From Gordius sp. MW1 (taxonomy: Eukaryota; Nematomorpha; Gordioida; Gordea; Gordiidae), in assembly GCA_964036665.1 (NCBI GenBank), contig OZ038527.1, forward strand, positions 27,377,901 through 27,441,900: DNA of 64,000 nt, read 5' to 3'. The notes under the pieces were generated by a model. That model saw nothing but the letters and a program-made list of their open reading frames with translations, made no database searches and was not told the DNA's origin. Position numbers and translations under genes: made by a program. This document shows positions 57,601-64,000 of the stretch, piece after piece. How positions within the stretch are numbered: the first letter of the stretch is position 1; each line of letters begins with the position of its first letter.

Positions 57601-59127
57601 GGCTGATGCTGAATCTTATACCTTGTTTGCGCCCTTGTTTAAATCTGTGATCGAAAAATATCATGGATCTGTACATCATCCACCTAGTGATTTCGGAGAT
57701 TTGGAGTCGCTAAATTTCCCTAACCTAGATCCCAACGGAGATTTTGTGGTATCAACGCGCGTCCGTGTTGGTCGTAATGTACAAGGTTATCCCTTCACCG
57801 CTACTATACCCAAAGAGGTACGTTTTCGATACACCACACTCTATACTAAGATTAACGTAGCCGTCGTCATGTAAAGCGACGCTTTTCCCATTTCTGTATG
57901 CAATGATAATTGTCAGATTTTATCAAATAAACCCGTTTTATTTAGAAACAAGAAGAGCTCGAAGCTAAAATCCAAGCTGCTCTCACTCATTTCGACGGAA
58001 ATTTGCAGGGGAAGTATTATCCGTTGTATGGTATGGAGCCAGCTGTTAGGGACCAACTGGTAGACGATCATTTTTTGTTTCAACAAGGTGACAGGTAAAA
58101 GATTGCAACCTCGAAAAAATTCCAATTTATTTATATTATATGGCAACAGTTATTGAAGTGGTATTATATATAATGTTTCACATTTTAAACATTAAATTGA
58201 TAAATTCTTATCAAATTTTTGGAATGATTTAATCAGTCGAATCTTTTAGATTTTTGGAGAGTGCCGGTGGTTATCGTAATTGGCCGCATGGGAGAGGCAT
58301 ATTCTTTAATAACGAAAAAAACTTTCTCATATGGGTCAATGAAGAAGATCACCTCAGAATTATTTCCATGCAAAAAGGGGCCGATTTGGATGCCGTGTAC
58401 AAACGCTTGATCCGGGTAACTAATTACATCCCAAATAATGATTCAGTGGTTGTAATGATTTTATTAATTTAAGTGGTAATGAATGATGATTGAAGTATAA
58501 ATAATAGAATCTTCTTCTTTATCATGTATTTGGTCTCACAGTCGTTGGCTTGTTTTGATAATTTTCGTCCATCTTGATCCAGTAAGGGCCATGTCCAGAT
58601 GTTATCATAACTTTGTCCAGTTTCCCTTTCCACGTAATATGAGATCGTCATTTTCATCTTTTCTCCACCACCTTGATATTTAATACTGTTCGATAAGTCC
58701 GCCATAGGTTGACCTAATATTCTCTATTATAATTTACATTACTTTTTTAGGGTATCAAAATCTTGGAACAGTATGTAGCTTTCTATCGTGACAACGATTA
58801 TGGTTACTTGACTTTCTGTCCAAGTAATTTGGGAACTACTTTGCGAGCGAGCGTACACATTAAAGTACCAAAGTTATCGGCTCAACCAGATTTCAAAGAG
58901 TTTTGTGCTAATCTCGGTCTGCAAGTTCGAGGTAACATTAAGACTTAATCCTAAATTTCATTTTTATCATTATCCTTTACAAAGGGACTCACGGAGAGCA
59001 CACTGAAACCAAGGGAGGAGTTTATGATATATCTAATAAGAAACGACTTGGCGTGACTGAAATTCAGGCTATCAACGAGATGTATAATGGTATAGCCAAG
59101 ATTATTGAGAAGGAAAAATCTTTGTAA
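54402..59127 (+). CDS. Arginine kinase gene with two alternative first exons
   Basis: Arginine kinase reversibly moves phosphate between ATP and arginine to buffer cellular ATP. Inferred exons: 1A 54402-54624 or 1B 56246-56402, then shared 57564-57817, 57946-58094, 58250-58415, 58751-58931, 58985-59127. All junctions are GT-AG and in phase. Products are 371 residues (1A) and 349 residues (1B), close to the usual ~355. Motifs in order: [10 protein letters not shown] (substrate-side loop), [15 protein letters not shown] (nucleotide-binding arginines), [32 protein letters not shown] (substrate Glu), [18 protein letters not shown] (catalytic Cys), [13 protein letters not shown] (flexible loop) and [10 protein letters not shown]. 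In the loop, His stands where most arginine kinases have Arg (TRGEHTE). No signal peptide was found. Arginine rather than creatine specificity is inferred from overall similarity and the short GS-loop. Confidence 0.95.
54787..55065. mobile_element. GC-rich hAT-MITE-like repeat between the two first exons
   Basis: TAGAGCCATGCACGGGCC opens it and GGGCTCCATCTA closes it, with GGGCTCGGG words between. It resembles 0.54-0.86 kb. The flanking 8 bases do not match cleanly. Confidence 0.55.
55066..56107. other. Intronic stretch between exons 1A and 1B
   Basis: No gene is supported. The open frame at 55.30-55.49 kb lacks motifs. The promoter of exon 1B should lie in the last few hundred bases. Confidence 0.45.
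56246..56402 (+). CDS. Arginine kinase alternative first exon 1B
   Basis: The ATG at 56246 gives [18 protein letters not shown] then [10 protein letters not shown] and [11 protein letters not shown], the usual length of an arginine kinase N-terminus. The donor is G|GTGAAAT, phase 1. The same frame is open upstream to about 56108 with no ATG, and it encodes a hydrophobic [16 protein letters not shown] stretch that loosely parallels the exon 1A leader, so an unseen upstream exon could extend it. Confidence 0.85.
56403..57563. other. Intron 1 of arginine kinase (downstream part)
   Basis: AT-rich intron ending in a TGTGTGTATTACAG acceptor. Nothing else is recognisable. Confidence 0.6.
58495..58700 (-). 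mobile_element. RTE-type LINE 3'-end fragment in arginine kinase intron 4
   Basis: The minus strand reads a C-terminal part like [30 protein letters not shown] and ETKYMIKKK, the same layout as the 3' ends at 24.5 and 30.4 kb. It makes up about 60% of the 335-bp intron. Confidence 0.65.
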
Positions 59128-59295
59128 ACATAGAGGATCGCGTCCAGTTTTCACAGACCATTTATTGTCCACGACCATTTTTAGTATTTTTTATCTTTTT
59201 TAAACTAATTTTTAAACATACATAATACGCAACATTTTAAACGTGTCATTATTTTTAAGCCTTTATATATTAAAAACACCTTTCTTATATTGAAC

Positions 59296-59301
59296 AATAA
59301 A
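59296..59301 (+). terminator. Candidate polyadenylation signal of arginine kinase
   Basis: AATAAA lies about 170 bp after the stop codon. It is plausible by position only. Confidence 0.5.
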
Positions 59302-59391
59302 ATTGTCGAGTTTAAATCTAGCAACATCCATTATAAAATGATAACATCACTAATATTAAGAATATGGCAAAAAGGACTTGATCATTAAACA

Positions 59392-60808
59392 TACGCCTCT
59401 GGGAAATATTCGAGATTCGATTCGAATCTGTAGGTGTAAGTTTCGAATCAAATATTTACGCTGCTAAGATTCGAAAATCATCGAATCCTTGAAAAAATTG
59501 AATTTTATTTTTTAGGTTTTAATTTAAATAGTCGCTACGCAGATATTAGATATTTTTATCTTACCGCATTAGTTATTTTTCCTGCTACAATTTGAAAAAG
59601 TTTATAACATTTTTCAAACTTACATAAGTTATAGAGAACGAGGATCACAACTTAATCAAAATAGGGACTTTGATAAAAATTGCAAGACAGCCCAAAAATA
59701 TTTAACGATTAAAGGCTATAGTAAATAATTTGACCCACCAATTAATTACATAAAGGCAAACCTTAGGTAGTTAGATGGAATAGCACCTATATAATGATAG
59801 AAAAGGCTATTGTAGTAAGGCAGGCATTGGATTTAGCCTTTAAATTCCTCTTAGGAGGAATTACTATCCAACATTGAATGGGAACAAATTGTAAAGGTTA
59901 AATTGATACTTTTTCCCTTTTACAATGCAACTAATTTAATATCCGGGGGACAAATCATAGAACTTGGTATTACCGGTAAATTATCAACCATCACAGAAGA
60001 TCATGCTGTCAAAATGGCCATACAGAAAATTGAAGATAATGGCATTCAATAAGAAGATAGTCTTATTAGTACGTGTCGTCGAGTTAAGGTTCAATTTGAG
60101 TGTTTATCACTAGTACATGGCATATCCTATAGAGAAATTAAAGATGAATTGGAAACTGCTACAGGAAGTCAGCCCGATTTTATATCAACTAGCGAGGTAT
60201 CAACACTGGATCGTCTATTAAGAGCGACAAGGCGAAGTCTCGATTGGAGACATTTTTGCACAAGCTACGTGTGGCCTCCAATGTTGACAATGGTGAAAAT
60301 CGAATCAACGTCGTTTTCTAGCCATCGAAAAATAGGCAAAGGATCTTCTTTCTATGCCTGGACCATTTACCTCTTGCGAAAATATTAATCGGAACAATTT
60401 ATTGACCAAACACAGGCAATCGTTTAAGGAAAAAGTGTTAGGAAGATAATTTGCCATAAAGTTGGGTAAAAAACGGTTCTTGATTGTCTTACACATATCG
60501 CCATAGTTTTTTGTTCGCCTTTAAATTTTTATTTTCAATGTGTGTATTTTTTTAAATATCTTTCAAATAAATTTTTCAAATGCATATGCAAATTAAAAAT
60601 CATAGTAGCCCTTTAAACGTGTTTTTTAATAATAAAAAATCTTAATATATATTTGATTTGAATCGATTTCAAATCCTTAAATTTTTTTCGAATCGAATTT
60701 GAATCTTCATTTTAATATTCACGAATCGCGAATCGAATATTTTTTTTGATAAAAAACTCGAATCCGAATCGAATACCAAAAATATTCGATCCGAAATCCA
60801 GAGGCGTA
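59392..60808. mobile_element. 1.4-kb hAT-type element with TACGCCTCTGG ends
   Basis: The ends TACGCCTCTGG and CCAGAGGCGTA are perfect inverted repeats, flanked by the perfect 8-bp duplication ATTAAACA (59384-59391 and 60809-60816). Both subterminal regions are rich in ATTCGAATCGAAT words. A broken + strand frame (60.15-60.39 kb) may derive from a transposase but shows no motif I can name. Confidence 0.92.
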
Positions 60809-60816
60809 ATTAAACA

Positions 60817-61472
60817 TAAACAGGTCTTAGACTATGGAATAAAACCTAGCATCGGCATTTCAAGTAGCGTTCTATTGGCTCTGCCAAATTTTTAAATACA
60901 GACGTTATATTCTAAGTGCCGCTTTATCATACCATTGCAACATTTAACAAATTTATTTTATAAGAATAAAAATAACTTAATATTTATTAGATATAGTAAA
61001 GGCTGGTTGGGTTTCTATGACTGTTCTCATCTTTGCAGATACAGTATTTTCTACCTTTGCTTCCATTTTTGCTTATTTGGCCACATTTCTCAGATCTTGC
61101 TAATTAATGTCTTTCTCAATCTTCTTGGGATTTACAACTTTTAAATTTTGTATTAGCCAACTTCTAGTCTTTCCCCTAGACCAAATCATCTTTATATGTT
61201 AATAATAAACTTTGTTTCAACAAACTTGTGCCAAGGTTTATTCTCATTTTTTATGTTTTTTTCTTATCCCTATAGCTTATTAAATATTTTATTTAATAAG
61301 AATGATAGATGTGAGCGAGTTAGTAGTAAGTAATCGCAAACACTTAATGATGTTGAGAAGTTAATTTGCATAAGTGAATGTAAGGTAGTATATTAGTCTA
61401 TGGTAGTATACCGCGAGCTATTTACGAAATAATACGATTAAGTGATTTAACGATTAGAAGTGAATTTACTGT
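60817..61472. other. AT-rich spacer between two hAT-type elements
   Basis: No gene was found. A short frame at 60.94-61.14 kb has no motif. Confidence 0.4.
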
Positions 61473-62750
61473 AGTATACCCAGTGGCGTAGCTAGCCTTT
61501 TTGCCTTGGGGGCGCTGAGCTGGTCAAGCCATGGGGGGGGGGACAAAAAAATGTTAATTACTAAAACCTTTAAAAATGAAAAAAAAATATGTTTTGCCCC
61601 CCCCCTAATCCAAAACCTGGATACGACCATCGGTCAAACGCAAATGAAAAAATTTTCCCTCATAAACGTAGGACAAACTTAAAATTCCGCTACTACTTTG
61701 TGTATTTTTTCACCATCACACTGGTATGTCTTAGACCCTCATGTTTATAGGGCATAAAATAAATAAAATTTATTTATTAACAAAACAAAGTAATGTAGTT
61801 GAAACAATATAGAAAATTTCACTTGGTATAATAAGTTTTTGTATAAATGAATTGTACGGGCACAAATTGGAACGGAAATATGGACAAGAAATCGTTGACA
61901 TTTTAAAAAATAATACAAATAGTAAAAAAAACTATACAACAAAGTTTTTATAAAAATATTTGTCACAATCCCAAAAAATCTGGCCATATATACAACAAAT
62001 TTTAATTTTACATGTGCAATATTGGCAGCATATTCAGGCAGAATTTATATCAGGAAAACAATGAGAACATTTAAATTAAAAGCCTTTTAAGGCTAGATCC
62101 TCAAAAGGCGTAATTATAACCTAAAATATAAAAAATTAATTATCAAATTAAAATTCGTTCGAGAAGAGTATTTAGAAGTTATTACCCCTGATGATATTAT
62201 AGATATATTGGCACAACCCCCCCCCCCCCCCCCCTTACACCACCTAAAAATTAAAATGAACTAATAAATTTAACGGCTAAATGAACCTTAAAATATTCTG
62301 TCACAATTAAATGAATCAAAATTTTACTTAAGAATTTTAGATGAAGTTAGAGATATGAGATGCACAGAACAACTTAGCGTTTGCGTACATTTTGTTGAAT
62401 TCAATGGTACACCAAAAGGAATTTTTTGGTGATGATTTTTATCTCTTGCAAGTTTTGATGCGTTATTGTCTACAAAATTCAGGAATTTGTTATTAATATT
62501 AATTTATCAAACTTTTGATGGGATATCACTAATAAAGGGGAAAAATTGGTGTCCAAACTATTTTTTGGAGAATCATTGGCTATGTGCATGTGGTACATAA
62601 AAATATGCAAGATATGTTAAACAATAAGCATGTGAGATGGACAATTAAATTGAATCCAGGATGGAATTTTCGTAAATTTAATAATATTTTAATATATTTT
62701 GAAAGTGTTAAAAAGTTTAAAACAAGCTTAAAAGCCCAGATAATTTTTCA

Positions 62751-62995
62751 TTAAATATTAAAATTAGTCTTTAATGGTAGTTCATTATGCCTTTTACTCG
62801 ATGTTGCAAACGAATTTATAATATCATCCGGGGGAATAACATTTATAAAGTCATGTTCTAAGCTCAATAAAGCTAAAGAAGATAACCTATCTTGTCCAAT
62901 TGTGATGAGGATATTTTTAATCCATTTTAGCAATGAGAACGATCCTTCGCATGAGCATGAAGTTGTTGGGATAGTTAAAATTATTCTATTGAGGG
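62751..62995 (-). pseudogene. hAT transposase C-terminal domain (ZMYM1-like), remnant
   Basis: Minus-strand reading gives ALNRIILTIPTTSCSCEGSF in one part, then LLKWIKNILITIGQDRLSSL, ALLSLEHDFINVIPPDDII and NSFATSSKR. The order P-T-S-x-C/S-E-R/G-S-F then KN-L-x-x-x-x-GQDRL-x-x-L-A-L-L-S-I-E is characteristic of the dimerisation domain of hAT transposases related to zinc-finger MYM-type protein 1. Upstream pieces such as LLTEVINHYELNLQDAEII are separated by stops. The usual protein is 600-800 residues. Confidence 0.8.
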
Positions 62996-63149
62996 CAAAA
63001 TTTTAATAAGTGAAAAATTATCATTGCATCTTATTTACATAATTTTTTGCCATTATTATTTCGGCATCTTGCAGATTTAATTCATAATGGTTAATTACTT
63101 CTGTTAAAAGAGATTTATCGCAAAAAAGGGGATGAAGGGTTTAAACTTC

Positions 63150-63315
63150 CATGGACTTAGCCAAGGAGGGGGGGGGGCAGAGGGGCGGCCGCCCCCTCTA
63201 AATCCAAATTTGTTGAAATTTATTAAAATTATGACTGAAATTTGAAAAAATAATCATTTTGCCCCTCCTAAATCATTATTGCCCCCCTCTAATTCAAATT
63301 CTGGCTATACCCATG
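63150..63315. mobile_element. 166-bp MITE with CATGG..TAGCC ends, nested in the hAT
   Basis: CATGGACTTAGCCAAGG at the left is the inverse of CTGGCTATACCCATG at the right, with poly-G/C runs inside. The flanking duplication is imperfect (TAAACTTC versus AAACCTTC). Same family as 11991 and 28092. Confidence 0.7.
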
Positions 63316-63826
63316 AAACCTTCTAAGGACCTAGATTACAAATAATTTCCGAAAATCTTAGGTTTAATTCAGCTATTATTCTATCGTTGATAGGATAATA
63401 TAAATCAATTTCGAAATCCATTAATGAATTGGTAGATTCAAAGGAGTTAAAAGTGTCATACTTTTTTGATTTTTTAATACGTTTATAAGGTACTAAATCA
63501 AAAATTGAAGCTAAATCTCTCGCCTTATTATAAAGAATTTGATAGTGATCCTAATTTCTAATATCATTTAAAGTTAGTATAAGGCTATTAACCGTTGAAA
63601 TTGCATTTATTAAACAAACATTTAGGCTTTATATTATAATTAAAAGTTATATTCAAGGATAATTATAATCTTCATATTTTTTCTTGAGATAAAATAAAAA
63701 AAATGGCTTACGGGGCCCAGGGGCCCAAGATTTTTCCCTTGGGGGGGGCCCAAGGGGGCCGATTTTTGCTCTTGGGTGGGCCCGGGCCCTTTAAGCCCCC
63801 CCCCTAGCTACGCCACTGAGTATACC

Positions 63827-64000
63827 GCGAGCTATTTGCGAGCCAATTAACGATTATCTACGAGCTCATTGCGAGCTTTATAGCGTTGCACTGCTCAACT
63901 CTGAAATTCGGAAGCCTTAAAATCATAAAGGATAAGCGGCACCAAAGCACTGAAAGCGGTTCGTACTGTGTACTGAGTTTGCTTTTATAAAAACTTACAA
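63827..64000. other. Unassigned edge sequence
   Basis: No feature is supported before the window ends. Confidence 0.3.

Larger units (their letters stand above)
61481..63818 (-). mobile_element. 2.3-kb hAT transposon with CAGTGGCGTAGCTAG ends and transposase remnant
   Basis: CAGTGGCGTAGCTAG at the left matches CTAGCTACGCCACTG at the right perfectly. The 8-bp duplication AGTATACC is perfect (61473-61480 and 63819-63826). Poly-G/C runs lie near both ends. The minus strand holds scattered transposase pieces ending in a C-terminal dimerisation region. A small MITE is nested at 63.15 kb. Ends of this type are widespread in animal hAT families. Confidence 0.93.

Overview
This is an AT-rich animal nuclear window with two real multi-exon genes in a sea of transposon remains. 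An animal is indicated by a complete ABTB1-type ankyrin/BTB gene, a complete arginine kinase gene, GT-AG introns, RTE-type LINEs, Gypsy LTR elements and many hAT-type DNA transposons. Arginine kinase favours a protostome or other invertebrate. The first four ABTB1 introns are only 35-38 bp, and this 5'-clustered micro-intron pattern resembles what is described for schistosomes, but the sequence alone does not fix the phylum.

Layout. 1-7 kb is AT-rich DNA with a decayed RTE-type LINE (2.1-3.3 kb) and small repeats. 7.1-11.8 kb is a hAT element with a second hAT-type element nested inside it; each has its own perfect 8-bp target duplication. 9.5-21.1 kb is dominated by a composite repeat: a GC-rich hairpin head, a short conserved ORF, more than 30 tandem or dispersed ~105-130 bp modules that each carry a CCAATGG/CCATTGG hairpin, tRNA T-arm-like pieces and a TTGCATAGCAA-type tail.

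21.7-27.2 kb (minus strand) is ABTB1 in 12 exons. A 419-bp hAT MITE sits about 10 bp from one splice donor, an RTE fragment lies in the largest intron, and a 1.86-kb fold-back element starts 66 bp upstream of the start codon. 32.3-37.8 kb is a degenerate Gypsy element (minus strand, TTTGC target duplication) whose 3' LTR was split by a second small LTR element. 38-53 kb holds retroelement scraps, a TTAA-flanked TIR element with another nested in it, and a hAT-like element built of inverted arrays (48.1-50.1 kb).

54.4-59.1 kb (plus strand) is arginine kinase, with two alternative, diverged first exons spliced to one shared body. 59.4-60.8 kb and 61.5-63.8 kb are two more hAT-type elements with perfect 8-bp target duplications; the second retains a transposase C-terminal dimerisation domain.

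The two genes have no evident functional link: one is an intracellular BTB adaptor-like protein, the other a phosphagen kinase for ATP buffering. No bacterial-type operon, CRISPR array or rRNA was seen. Exon coordinates were assembled by eye from frame, splice-site and protein-family agreement and have not been checked by transcript data.
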